64,000 nt of DNA, from NCBI RefSeq assembly GCF_040750395.1, contig NZ_JBFLVD010000025.1, positions 124,001 through 188,000 on the forward strand, given 5' to 3'. Origin of the DNA: Scandinavium sp002470465. Lineage in GTDB: Bacteria > Pseudomonadota > Gammaproteobacteria > Enterobacterales > Enterobacteriaceae. Shown piece by piece: positions 42,745-51,065 of this stretch (position 1 is its first letter; each line of letters begins with the position of its first letter). Position numbers and translations under genes: made by a program. The notes under the pieces were generated by a model. That model did no database searches. It was not told where the DNA came from and saw only the letters and a program-made list of their open reading frames with translations.

Positions 42745-43248
42745 ATGACGGTTCCGGGAATGGTTCAAAAACTCAATGTGCAAATGAACCTCGAGTTTTG
42801 CGCCTCAAATTTATACCTGCACCTGAGCGAATGGTGTGCCGATCACAAGCTGACCGCAACGGCTACGTTTCTGCGTTCACAGGCCCAGTCCAGCGTGACT
42901 CAAATGATGCGCGTGTTTGAATTTATGCGCAAAGCGGGTGCTTACCCGATGGTCAGAGAAACGGCCCCGGTGGATGACCGCTGTTCAACACTTGAAGATC
43001 TGTTCATTAAAACGCTGGAGGAACATCATCAGCGCCGCAGCACTCTGAGCGCGCTAGTGCTGGAAGCCAAGGCCATGCAGGATAACAGCACCCTGCGTTT
43101 TCTGACTCATCTTGAGAAAGAGCAATATCAGGATGGCGTGCTGCTGCAGGCAATCCTCGAAGAAGTGCGCAGTGCAAATAAGGCAGGCTTGTGTATGCAT
43201 CAGACCGACCAGCACCTGCTGAACGTCGTCAATCACCAGCAACACTAA
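42745..43248 (+). CDS. ftnB: Ferritin-like protein FtnB
   Basis: A 167-residue four-helix ferritin-like protein. N-terminal LNVQMNLEFCASNLYLHLSEWC and C-terminal DQHLLNVVNHQQH match E. coli FtnB (167 aa). Several ferroxidase ligands present in FtnA are changed, as is typical for FtnB, which is linked to iron-sulphur repair and virulence in Salmonella. The ATG at 42745 follows AAGGA; the codon at 42703 lacks a site. A terminator follows. Confidence 0.92.
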   Translation: MTVPGMVQKLNVQMNLEFCASNLYLHLSEWCADHKLTATATFLRSQAQSSVTQMMRVFEFMRKAGAYPMVRETAPVDDRCSTLEDLFIKTLEEHHQRRSTLSALVLEAKAMQDNSTLRFLTHLEKEQYQDGVLLQAILEEVRSANKAGLCMHQTDQHLLNVVNHQQH

Positions 43249-43257
43249 CCCTTCAAT

Positions 43258-43275
43258 GGGCGGCTTTAGCCGCCC
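43258..43275 (+). terminator. ftnB terminator
   Basis: Stem GGGCGGC / GCCGCCC with a TTTA loop, 9 nt after the ftnB stop. It is followed by a short GCTT rather than a full U-run. Confidence 0.6.
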
Positions 43276-43287
43276 GCTTCATGCTCG

Positions 43288-43304
43288 CATTTGTTAAACA
43301 AATG
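43288..43304. promoter_or_regulatory. Palindrome 1 upstream of the Dcu-like gene
   Basis: CATTTGTTAAACAAATG is a perfect palindrome with 8-bp arms around a single A. It lies 110 nt before the transporter start. It looks like a regulator binding site; the regulator is unknown. Confidence 0.45.
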
Positions 43305-43358
43305 TAGCCAACAGTTTGTTTTTACAGCTGTTTATAAATCCGATCTCCCTCTCACTCA

Positions 43359-43383
43359 AAATCATTACAAAATGTAATGATTT
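43359..43383. promoter_or_regulatory. Palindrome 2 upstream of the Dcu-like gene
   Basis: Perfect inverted repeat of 11-bp arms (AAATCATTACA / TGTAATGATTT) around AAA, ending 31 nt before the start codon. Its place over the expected promoter suggests a repressor operator. Confidence 0.5.
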
Positions 43384-43414
43384 AGCCTTTCTTTATGGAT
43401 GAGACAGGTGAGAC

Positions 43415-44758
43415 ATGATTACTCTTGAATTTGCGGTCATTATTTTATGCCTGCTGGTTGGCACCCGCTTTGGCGGGATGGGCCTGGGGCTTATCAGCGG
43501 AATCGGCTTATTTATCCTGAGTTTTGTTTTTGGCCTCCAGCCCGGCAAGCCGCCGGTGGATGTGATGCTGACTATCCTTGCGGTGATTGGCTGTGCGGCC
43601 ACGCTGCAAACCGCTGGCGGACTTAACGTCATGATGCAATGCGCCGAAAAGCTGCTGCGTAAGCATCCGCAGCACATCACGCTGCTGGCCCCGTTCACCA
43701 CCTGGATGCTGACGTTTCTCTGCGGCACCGGGCATGTGGTCTACACCATGTTTCCGATTATTGCGGACATCGCGCTGAAAAAAGGCATTCGTCCGGAGCG
43801 CCCTATGGCCGTCGCTTCGGTAGCATCACAAATGGCGATCACCGCTTCACCCGTCTCCGTAGCTGTCGTGTCGTTAGTCTCCATTCTCGGCGCCCAGCAC
43901 GGCATTGGCCATGCATGGAGCATTCTCGACATTCTGGCGGTGTCCGTGCCCGCATCGCTGTTTGGCGTAGCGATCGCCGCACTCTGGAGCCTGCGCCGCG
44001 GGAAGGACCTGGCCGACGACCCTGCTTTTCAGGCCAAAATTCAGGATCCGAAGCAGCGTGAGTTTATCTTTGGCAGTACTGAAACGCTGCTCGACCAGCG
44101 CTTTAACCGCGAGGCTTACTGGTCAACCTGGATCTTTTTCGCCGGTATTCTGGTGGTGGTATTGCTTGGCGCCCTGCCGGACCTGCGTCCGGCCTTTGAA
44201 GTGAAAGGCAAGCTCGCCCCGCTCTCCATGAATCTTGTGATTCAGATGATGATGCTGATCGCCGGGGCGGTGATGCTGGTGGTATGTAAAGTCAATGCGG
44301 CAGCCATTTCCAACGGCGCGGTGTTCAAAGCCGGGATGGTAGCGATTTTCTCCGTGTTTGGCGTGGCGTGGATGAGCGACACCTTCTTCCAGTCGCATCT
44401 GCCGGAGCTGAAATCGGCGCTGGAAGGCGTAGTTCAGAATCACCCGTGGACCTACGCGATCGTGCTCTTTTTGGTATCGAAACTGGTGAACAGCCAGGCC
44501 GCCGCGCTGACCGCCGTCGCGCCAATGGGGCTGATGCTCGGCGTTGAGCCGAAAATGCTGATTGCTTTCTTCCCGGCAGCGTATGGCTATTTTGTTCTGC
44601 CGACGTACCCAAGCGATCTGGCCTGCATCGGGTTTGACCGCTCCGGCACGACCCGCATCGGAAAATTTATCATCAACCACAGCTTTATCCTGCCGGGCCT
44701 GATTGCGGTGAGCTGCGCCTGCGTGGCGAGCTATCTGCTGGTGGAAGCGTTGTATTAG
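43415..44758 (+). CDS. DcuA/DcuB-family C4-dicarboxylate transporter
   Basis: A 447-residue inner-membrane protein with ten or more helices that matches the DcuA/DcuB family across its length. It has FGLQPGKPPVDVML, CGTGHVVYTMFPII, ASQMAITASPVSVAVVSLV, SKLVNSQAAALTAVAP and LPTYPSDLACIGFDRSGTT. Family members exchange fumarate, malate, aspartate and succinate under low oxygen. No FNR site was found upstream; two other palindromes are present. In E. coli this gene is not between ftnB and yecJ, so it is an accessory insertion. It could be a paralogue of the chromosomal dcuA and dcuB. Confidence 0.85.
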   Translation: MITLEFAVIILCLLVGTRFGGMGLGLISGIGLFILSFVFGLQPGKPPVDVMLTILAVIGCAATLQTAGGLNVMMQCAEKLLRKHPQHITLLAPFTTWMLTFLCGTGHVVYTMFPIIADIALKKGIRPERPMAVASVASQMAITASPVSVAVVSLVSILGAQHGIGHAWSILDILAVSVPASLFGVAIAALWSLRRGKDLADDPAFQAKIQDPKQREFIFGSTETLLDQRFNREAYWSTWIFFAGILVVVLLGALPDLRPAFEVKGKLAPLSMNLVIQMMMLIAGAVMLVVCKVNAAAISNGAVFKAGMVAIFSVFGVAWMSDTFFQSHLPELKSALEGVVQNHPWTYAIVLFLVSKLVNSQAAALTAVAPMGLMLGVEPKMLIAFFPAAYGYFVLPTYPSDLACIGFDRSGTTRIGKFIINHSFILPGLIAVSCACVASYLLVEALY

Positions 44759-44762
44759 GGCG

Positions 44763-44855
44763 TTGCCCGGTGGCCTGACGGTGTCGGGTGGCGGCTTCGC
44801 CTTACCCGACCTACGGCTTTCTGTAGGCCCGTGCAAACGAGTGCCACCGGACATT
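44763..44855. repeat. REP-type repeat
   Basis: Inverted REP units (GTGTCGGGTGGCGGC...GCCTTACCCGAC and TAGGCCCGTGC...GTGCCACCGG) between the convergent Dcu-like gene and yecJ, at the right edge of an accessory insertion. Confidence 0.7.
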
Positions 44856-44866
44856 TCTTACGAAGA

Positions 44867-45115
44867 CTAGTGAGTACTGCTTTCCTGCGGGGTGAACTTC
44901 AGCTCAATCAGGGCAATGGCCTTTTGAATTGCACGCTGGGTGACCGGATCGGCCCCGGCGGCACTGAAATCAATTGCACGCAGCTGATTGGCCATTTTGT
45001 CGCGAACTTCAACCGGGGCGATAACGTCAATAACATCGAGGATTTGTTTGATCACCAGCTGGCAGGCGACAACGTCGGACACCAGCTCATCATTTGCAGT
45101 CAGGTTGTGAGACAT
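44867..45115 (-). CDS. yecJ: YecJ, DUF2766 protein
   Basis: An 82-residue cytosolic protein matching E. coli YecJ (DUF2766): LVSDVVACQLVIKQILDVIDVIAPVEVR and AIQKAIALIELKFTPQ are conserved. The start has AGGAG 7 nt upstream. The function is unknown. It is divergent from the MFS gene. Confidence 0.88.
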   Translation of the reverse strand: MSHNLTANDELVSDVVACQLVIKQILDVIDVIAPVEVRDKMANQLRAIDFSAAGADPVTQRAIQKAIALIELKFTPQESSTH

Positions 45116-45248
45116 AATTTACTCCTGTTTTTCAGAGCGCCATAGTAACCCGGTTTGCCGATGCCGAATAATAAAATCCCGCAAATCCGCCGTTGCGGTA
45201 CGTTCCGCAATGCGCGTAAAGTGAGTAAAAATCCTGAAATGGCGTTTT

Positions 45249-46673
45249 ATGATGAGTGAAAATATCTCCGTTAAGGAGAGCCGTGGCCTCTCTCCCGCTG
45301 CGCTGCTGGTGGCCGGAGCCTTCTTTATGGAGTTTCTCGACGGCACGGTGATCGCCACTGCGCTGCCGGATATGGCAAAAAGTTTTGGCGTGGAGGCCGT
45401 GGCGCTGAACGTGGGGATCAGCGCCTATCTGATTACGCTAGCGGTTCTGATCCCGGCAAGCGGCTGGATTGCTGACCGCTTCGGCGCCCGCAAAGTCTTT
45501 ACCCTTGCGCTGTTCATTTTTACCCTCGCCTCCGTATTCTGCGGACTGGCGACCAGCGTCAACGGCTTCGTTGCGATGCGCATACTCCAGGGCGTTGGCG
45601 GCGCGCTGATGGTGCCCGTCGGGCGTCTCGCCGTGCTCAGAACCACGCCAAAACATCAGCTGATTACCGCCATCGCCACGCTTACCTGGCCCGCGCTGGT
45701 GGCGCCCATTATTGGTCCGCCGCTCGGCGGATTCATTACCAGCGTCGCCAGCTGGCGCTGGATCTTCTTTATTAATGTGCCACTCGGGCTTATCGCCATG
45801 CTGCTGGCGCTGCGCATCATTCCGGACATACGCGAAGAACAGCGTCGCCCGTTTGATCTGCCCGGCTTTGTGGCTACCGCTATCGCGATGGTAAGCCTGG
45901 TCTATGCGATGGAAGCTTTCGGCGCAGAGCATGCCCGCGGCGGCCTGCCGTTTGTGCTGCTCGCCCTCGGCGGGCTTACCTTCTGGTTTGCTCTGCGCCA
46001 TTTCCGCCGCGTGGAATGGCCGATGATTCGCCTTGATGCATTACAGGTCCCGACGTTCCGGGTAACGATGTACGGCGGCTCGCTGTTTCGTGCCTCCATC
46101 AGCGCCGTGCCTTTTTTGCTACCGCTGCTGTTTCAGGTCGGCTTCGGGATGGATCCGTTTCACGCCGGGCTACTGGTGCTGGCGGTGTTCGTCGGCAACC
46201 TGACGATTAAGCCTGCCACTACGCCGCTCATACGCTGGCTCGGTTTTCGCAAACTGCTGCTGATTAACGGCACGCTCAACGTGCTGGCGCTGCTGGCCTG
46301 CGCCTTCCTCACGCCGAATACGCCGCTATGGGTAACGCTGCTGATTCTGTATCTCGGTGGGGTATTCCGTTCGGTGCAGTTTACCGGCGTCAGTACGCTG
46401 GCGTTTGCCGATGTGCCCTCTGCGCAGATGAGCTACGCCAATACGCTGTTCAGCACCGCAACCCAGCTTGCCGTCGGGCTTGGGATCACGCTTGGCGCGA
46501 TCGGCATTCGGCTCGGGGAAAAGGTTGGCGACTGGCTACAGCTGACCGCCGTACCCGGTATCAGCTTCCGGCTGGCGTTTGTGTTTATCGCCCTGATTTG
46601 CCTGATGGGAATGATTGACACACTCCAGCTGACGCGGGATGCGGGCAGTTCGGTGTCGAAACGTAAATCGTAA
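45249..46673 (+). CDS. DHA2-family MFS drug:H+ antiporter
   Basis: A 474-residue inner-membrane protein of the 14-helix DHA2 group. Motif D1 is in ALLVAGAFFMEFLDGTVIATALPDMAKSFG, motif A in GWIADRFGARKVF, and motif C in GPPLGGF. It resembles MdtD and EmrB-type exporters, which remove toxic compounds with proton influx. No membrane-fusion partner gene is adjacent, so it works alone or with a distant partner. The start ATG at 45249 lacks a strong ribosome site; the next ATG is at 45252. The substrate is unknown. Confidence 0.85.
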   Translation: MMSENISVKESRGLSPAALLVAGAFFMEFLDGTVIATALPDMAKSFGVEAVALNVGISAYLITLAVLIPASGWIADRFGARKVFTLALFIFTLASVFCGLATSVNGFVAMRILQGVGGALMVPVGRLAVLRTTPKHQLITAIATLTWPALVAPIIGPPLGGFITSVASWRWIFFINVPLGLIAMLLALRIIPDIREEQRRPFDLPGFVATAIAMVSLVYAMEAFGAEHARGGLPFVLLALGGLTFWFALRHFRRVEWPMIRLDALQVPTFRVTMYGGSLFRASISAVPFLLPLLFQVGFGMDPFHAGLLVLAVFVGNLTIKPATTPLIRWLGFRKLLLINGTLNVLALLACAFLTPNTPLWVTLLILYLGGVFRSVQFTGVSTLAFADVPSAQMSYANTLFSTATQLAVGLGITLGAIGIRLGEKVGDWLQLTAVPGISFRLAFVFIALICLMGMIDTLQLTRDAGSSVSKRKS

Positions 46674-46675
46674 AT

Positions 46676-46702
46676 GCTCCGGCGGCGCAATGCCGCCGGA
46701 GC
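46676..46702. terminator. Convergent terminator hairpin
   Basis: Perfect 11-bp stem GCTCCGGCGGC / GCCGCCGGAGC with a GCAAT loop between two convergent genes. U-runs are short on both sides. Confidence 0.6.
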
Positions 46703-46709
46703 CCTGTAT

Positions 46710-47348
46710 TTAAGCCAGAACCTCACGTACAAAGGCCTCGATAGCCTTATCCTGGCAGTTTTCAAAGAAGCACTGCTGGAAGCGCACCCCCGAGACGGCC
46801 GTTTTCACCAGTTCCGGATCGATGGCCCGCAGGGTGTCGAGATAGTTCTCTTTCACCACCGCCGCTTTCACCTGATTCAGGATGCCCGCGTTGCGCACCT
46901 GCGGCTCTTTTCGCTCTGGCGGATAGCCTTCGCCATTGCGGCCGGTGAACGCTTTTTCAAAGATGAAGCGGACGTTCAGCTCGGCCCCCCAACCAAAACC
47001 TTTGGCAAACGGCAGCGAAAGCGCATTTCCGTTGTTGATTTGGGCAAACAGGAACGCATCGGCCGGGTCAATGCAGTAGCCACACACCACGCCCGGATGG
47101 ATATTCAGCGACATCAGTGCGCCCTGGCCAGTGCCGCAGCCGGTCACGACAAAATCCACGGCTTTGGCGTTCAGCAGAATACTCGCCATAATCCCAAGAT
47201 GAATATAGGTCAGGTGATGATCCTGCTCGTCGCTCATGCCGACGTTATAGACAGGAAAGCCTTTTTCATCAGCCACGGCCTTCAGCTCACGATGGATAAC
47301 GGCGTTTTTCGCGGCCTGACTGTTTTCCATCATCAGTGCAATCTTCAT
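46710..47348 (-). CDS. RpiB/LacA/LacB-family sugar-phosphate isomerase
   Basis: A 212-residue protein. The N-terminal ~150 residues form the RpiB/LacAB fold with the active-site loop TGCGTGQGALMSLN, and a C-terminal extension follows (DUF3666-like) that plain RpiB (about 150 aa) lacks. Extended proteins of this type occur in pectinolytic enterobacteria, where a KdgR-regulated isomerase called SpiX has been proposed. A KdgR-like operator lies 90 nt upstream here, supporting a uronate/pectin role. The exact substrate is unknown. Confidence 0.8.
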   Translation of the reverse strand: MKIALMMENSQAAKNAVIHRELKAVADEKGFPVYNVGMSDEQDHHLTYIHLGIMASILLNAKAVDFVVTGCGTGQGALMSLNIHPGVVCGYCIDPADAFLFAQINNGNALSLPFAKGFGWGAELNVRFIFEKAFTGRNGEGYPPERKEPQVRNAGILNQVKAAVVKENYLDTLRAIDPELVKTAVSGVRFQQCFFENCQDKAIEAFVREVLA

Positions 47349-47437
47349 TCTTTACTCTCCTGAAATGTGCGGAGCGCTCCGCAGGGAACAGACACAACAG
47401 GCTCACCTTAGCGAGACTCAAACACACATTCAAATTT

Positions 47438-47456
47438 AATGAAATTATGTTTCATT
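47438..47456. promoter_or_regulatory. Putative KdgR operator
   Basis: AATGAAATTATGTTTCATT has perfect 7-bp arms AATGAAA / TTTCATT with a 5-nt spacer, the form of KdgR sites. It lies between the isomerase gene (start 47348) and the divergent HD-GYP gene (start 47595), so it could control either. Confidence 0.6.
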
Positions 47457-47594
47457 ATTTGCAACTGGCTTCACAGATTTCTCGCCAATAGTCGTAATGA
47501 ATGATGATTCACATAATCAATAAAATCCTGTCAGGGATCCCGGCAGTTAGTTAGACTGAACACCAACGACACTATAAAAATCAGGAACCTTCTT

Positions 47595-49766
47595 GTGCGC
47601 TCCTTGCTAACAATGTCGCTCACTTTGCTCTGGCTCACGCTCACTATGCATGCTTATTCACTGCGGGCCGACCCCTTAACAAGCGTTAAAGATTCAACGC
47701 CCGTTCCGGTCTGGCTTTTTGATGCCGAAAACTTCGAATTCTGGCGTGACAGCAGTGGACACTATCAGGGCTATTACCCGGAGCTTATTCAGGAAATTAA
47801 TAAACGCTACGGCTATCAGCTGGAACTGAAACCCATCAGCGGCGAAGAGATTGGCAAGCGCTTCAACGCTAACAGTTTTGGTGTTTACGCAGGCGTGTTA
47901 AGAACCGAGGCGCGCTCACGCAGCAAAGTGCTTTCTGCCCGGCTGTTCGATAACGAGGTTCTGGCGGCAAGCCTTAGTCGCACCGCCTCCGTGCCGGACG
48001 ATCTCAACGATACCAGGGTGATTTTTCGTCGCGACGATGCCACACAGAATCAGGTGCTGACGCGCTACCCTTCCCTGCGCTTCAGCAAGATCATTCTGGT
48101 CGACAGCAGCACCGAAGCGTTTACGCTGCTGCACGATCGCAAGGCCGATTTCTACATCAACGACGACTCTGAAATGGACGACACGCTGCATTACTACACG
48201 CTGTCGCGTCCTTTCGCTGATTTACGCCTTCCCTGCGTGATGGGATTCAGCCCTGAGCTTCGCGGTATGCGCGACAACATCAATAAGGCGATCGCCGAGT
48301 GGCAGCAGAGCGGGAAGCTGTGGGAGCTGGAAAACCGCAGTAAACGTAATTATCTGGTCAGCCGCATTCAGATAACGCCAGATGAAGCTAAATGGATCCA
48401 CGACAATCGCCTCACCGTCTGGCTGCCCAGGAACGAAAACTTCGCTCCGCTGCTGTGGCAGGACGAGCGCGGCTACCACGGCACGGTGATGGACATGATT
48501 AGCGACATGCGCGATCTGCTGCACCTTAATATCGACGTAAAGTTTACCGATAACTATGTCTCTCACCTGCGCCAGGAAGCCTGGCCGGTGCGGATGGTCA
48601 ACGTTGTCGAAAGCCACGATCAATCGCAGATGGAAGGTATCATTGGCCCGGCACTCTCCTGGCATAACGCCTACTACAATCGCGTCGAGCAGCCCTTTTT
48701 ATGGGATGAAGAACAGGTTCGCTTCAAGCGAGTGGGCGTGATCCGCGGTTCGTTTGCAGCGCTCTATCTCCACCAGCGCTTTGGCAACGATATTACGGTA
48801 CTGCCTGCGGCCTCGATTGAAGATCTGGTCAATGCTATCGACCAGCACAAGATTGATTTTATCCTCGGCGATCTCAGCTCGCTGGAAAGTTCGCTGCGCG
48901 GCAACGACCTGTTTCGCGGCGTGCTGAAAGTTGCCGGGCTAACGCGCTCGGATTATCGGATCGTCTCCTGGGTGGACAGCGAACACCCGTTGCACTCACT
49001 GTTGACGCAGATCCACCGAATCTCCAGCTACCGTACGCAGATGGAGCGCTCGCAGGAGGCGCCTCTTCTTCCGGACTTCAGCAAAAACACCCTTAAAATT
49101 ATTAGCGTGGCGCTGTTCATCACCGTGCTGTTTAGCCTCTGCCTGCTGTGGCTGATGTGGCGGCACATGAAGCAAAGTCAGGCCGTCAACCGAAGCATCG
49201 TGGAAGCGATGGAAAAAGTGAACCGCGCCCACGATGACGAAACGGGCAGCCATATTCAGCGCGTGGCAGCCTATTGTGGGCTACTTGCCCGGGAGATCGG
49301 CCTGCCGCGTAAAACCGTGCATGAAATTGAGCGCTTTGCTTCGCTGCACGACGTGGGAAAAATTGCCGTACCGGAACGCATTTTGCGCAAACAGGGGCCG
49401 CTCACGGAAGAAGAGTTTAACGAAATGAAGCTACACACGCTTAAGGGCTGGCGCATTATTCAGGGGCTCGGCCTTGGGCCAGTGGCTGAAAATATCATCC
49501 ACTATCACCATGAAAAATGGGATGGCAACGGCTATCCGGAAGGCTTAAGCGGCGAGCAAATTCCCATTGAAGCGCGCATTCTGGCACTGGCAGACGTCTA
49601 TGACGCCCTGCGGCAAAAACGCATCTACAAACCAGGCTACACCCATGAACACGCCTGTTCGCTCATTTTTGCCGGGGCGGGTCGCCATTTTGATCCGGAG
49701 CTTATTAACCGCTTCCGCCAGCTGCACCCCAAATTCCAGGCTATTTACGACAGCCAGGCCGACTGA
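47595..49766 (+). CDS. HD-GYP phosphodiesterase with two periplasmic solute-binding domains
   Basis: A 723-residue membrane sensor. A signal peptide or anchor lies in residues 1-22. Two tandem bacterial extracellular solute-binding (family 3) domains follow at about 35-265 and 270-490, then one transmembrane helix (~505-525) and a cytosolic HD-GYP domain. Metal and substrate residues are all present: HDVGK at 585-589 and HHE...DG.GYP at 638-648. Such domains hydrolyse c-di-GMP, so ligand binding in the periplasm may lower c-di-GMP and favour motility. The start is GTG with AGGA 8 nt upstream. E. coli K-12 has no HD-GYP protein, so this is an accessory gene. Confidence 0.88.
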   Translation: MRSLLTMSLTLLWLTLTMHAYSLRADPLTSVKDSTPVPVWLFDAENFEFWRDSSGHYQGYYPELIQEINKRYGYQLELKPISGEEIGKRFNANSFGVYAGVLRTEARSRSKVLSARLFDNEVLAASLSRTASVPDDLNDTRVIFRRDDATQNQVLTRYPSLRFSKIILVDSSTEAFTLLHDRKADFYINDDSEMDDTLHYYTLSRPFADLRLPCVMGFSPELRGMRDNINKAIAEWQQSGKLWELENRSKRNYLVSRIQITPDEAKWIHDNRLTVWLPRNENFAPLLWQDERGYHGTVMDMISDMRDLLHLNIDVKFTDNYVSHLRQEAWPVRMVNVVESHDQSQMEGIIGPALSWHNAYYNRVEQPFLWDEEQVRFKRVGVIRGSFAALYLHQRFGNDITVLPAASIEDLVNAIDQHKIDFILGDLSSLESSLRGNDLFRGVLKVAGLTRSDYRIVSWVDSEHPLHSLLTQIHRISSYRTQMERSQEAPLLPDFSKNTLKIISVALFITVLFSLCLLWLMWRHMKQSQAVNRSIVEAMEKVNRAHDDETGSHIQRVAAYCGLLAREIGLPRKTVHEIERFASLHDVGKIAVPERILRKQGPLTEEEFNEMKLHTLKGWRIIQGLGLGPVAENIIHYHHEKWDGNGYPEGLSGEQIPIEARILALADVYDALRQKRIYKPGYTHEHACSLIFAGAGRHFDPELINRFRQLHPKFQAIYDSQAD

Positions 49767-49872
49767 GCGCATTCGTTGCAGAAACTGACGCTGGATGTGC
49801 CAGCTATTCAGGGCATTGGCATGATAAGTGGGCGCTAAGATGAGAGGATCGGACATTTATGCAGAGTGAGCC

Positions 49873-50211
49873 ATGAAAAAACTGATCCCCTTCGTCGCAG
49901 CGATCGCCCTTTCCGCCTGTACGGTTCACCGTCAGGCCAACGTCACCGACGTCGACAGCACCAGCGGTATCGTGCGTCTGACCTACGGCCAGGCGATGTT
50001 GCAGAATGCCACTACGGATAATTATGTTGCCAGCGGCTCAGCCACTAAGCAGTGCCAGCAAATGGGTTATGCCACTGCGGTGGCCTACGGGCAACCCGTC
50101 ACCACCTGTACCGTGACCAGCGGGTCGCTATGCATGAATGAAAGCGTAACCGTTCAGTATCAGTGCCGCGGTATTGCAGTGACGCCTGCCCCGGTAGGTA
50201 ATTACTGGTAA
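49873..50211 (+). CDS. yecR: YecR-family lipoprotein
   Basis: A 112-residue lipoprotein: the signal sequence ends at the lipobox LSAC (lipidated Cys16), and the mature part carries four further cysteines and ends in NYW. It matches YecR, a lipoprotein of unknown role that is expressed with flagellar class 3 genes in E. coli. I did not find a convincing sigma-28 site in the 100 nt upstream. Confidence 0.85.
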   Translation: MKKLIPFVAAIALSACTVHRQANVTDVDSTSGIVRLTYGQAMLQNATTDNYVASGSATKQCQQMGYATAVAYGQPVTTCTVTSGSLCMNESVTVQYQCRGIAVTPAPVGNYW

Positions 50212-50217
50212 TTTTGG

Positions 50218-50241
50218 CTGCCGGTTTATTTCTACCGGCAG
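50218..50241 (+). terminator. yecR terminator hairpin
   Basis: Stem CTGCCGG / CCGGCAG with a 10-nt loop, 6 nt after the yecR stop. The downstream sequence is AT-rich but not a pure U-run. Confidence 0.55.
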
Positions 50242-50403
50242 TAAAAAATAATTATTCTCATTTTATTATCCAATAGCCGCAATGCGTTTTATTCCCATTA
50301 GCATTTAACAGTATTTATTTTTTATTTTACCTTTTGCAAATAACTTAATTACAAATTAGACTTCCCGCTACATTCCCCTGAGCCAAATAATGCGGAGCAC
50401 GCC

Positions 50404-50901
50404 ATGCTGAAAACAGAAATGATCGACAAACTGAATGAGCAAATGAACCTCGAACTCTATTCCTCTCTGCTGTATCAGCAGATGAGCGCGTGGTGCAGCT
50501 ACCACAGCTTTGAGGGTGCAGCAGCGTTTCTGCGCCGCCACGCTCAGGAAGAGATGACGCACATGCAGCGCCTGTTTGATTATCTGACCGATACCGGCAG
50601 CCTGCCGCGTATTAATACGATTGATTCTCCTTTCGCAGAATATAACAGCCTCGATGAACTGTTCCGCGTGACCTATGAACACGAACAGTTAATCACCCGT
50701 CAAATTAACGAACTGGCTCACGCCGCCATGATCAGCCAGGATTATCCAACCTTTAATTTCCTGCAATGGTATGTAGCGGAACAGCACGAAGAAGAGAAGC
50801 TGTTTAAATCCGTTATCGATAAACTGTCGCTGGTCGGAAAAAGTGGCGAAGGCCTCTATTTTGTCGATAAAGAGCTGGCAACCCTCGACGCGCAAAACTG
50901 A
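50404..50901 (+). CDS. ftnA: Ferritin FtnA
   Basis: A 165-residue 24-mer iron-storage ferritin. It has the four-helix fold with ferroxidase ligands in MNLELYSSLLYQQMSAW (Glu17 by E. coli numbering) and HAQEEMTHMQRLF, and AEQHEEEKLFKSVIDKL in the fourth helix. It matches E. coli FtnA at full length. It stores iron as ferric mineral in the cytosol. A terminator hairpin follows. Confidence 0.96.
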   Translation: MLKTEMIDKLNEQMNLELYSSLLYQQMSAWCSYHSFEGAAAFLRRHAQEEMTHMQRLFDYLTDTGSLPRINTIDSPFAEYNSLDELFRVTYEHEQLITRQINELAHAAMISQDYPTFNFLQWYVAEQHEEEKLFKSVIDKLSLVGKSGEGLYFVDKELATLDAQN

Positions 50902-50909
50902 TGTTCAGG

Positions 50910-50930
50910 CGGCAGCGATCCCAGCTGCCG
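50910..50930 (+). terminator. ftnA terminator
   Basis: Stem CGGCAGC / GCTGCCG with a 7-nt loop, followed by TCGTTATTTG, 9 nt after the ftnA stop. Confidence 0.6.
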
Positions 50931-50956
50931 TCGTTATTTGCCCCACCTCGCAAAAG

Positions 50957-51020
50957 CGTAAACCCTTCATTACACCCACTGTAATTCAGATTTGACGAGA
51001 CCCCGCTTTTCCCCTACCCT
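50957..51020 (+). promoter_or_regulatory. tyrP promoter with TyrR boxes
   Basis: The strong TyrR box CGTAAACCCTTCATTACA (50957-50974) matches TGTAAA-N6-TTTACA at 10 of 12 fixed positions. A weak box TGTAAT-N6-TTGACG (50980-50997) overlaps the -35 TTGACG (50992-50997). The -10 TACCCT lies at 51015-51020 with 17-nt spacing. This is the arrangement known for E. coli tyrP, where TyrR represses with tyrosine and activates with phenylalanine. Confidence 0.8.
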
Positions 51021-51065
51021 GCGCGGCATATTGAGTTGTTTCTATCCGTAATAGCAGAGGAAAGC

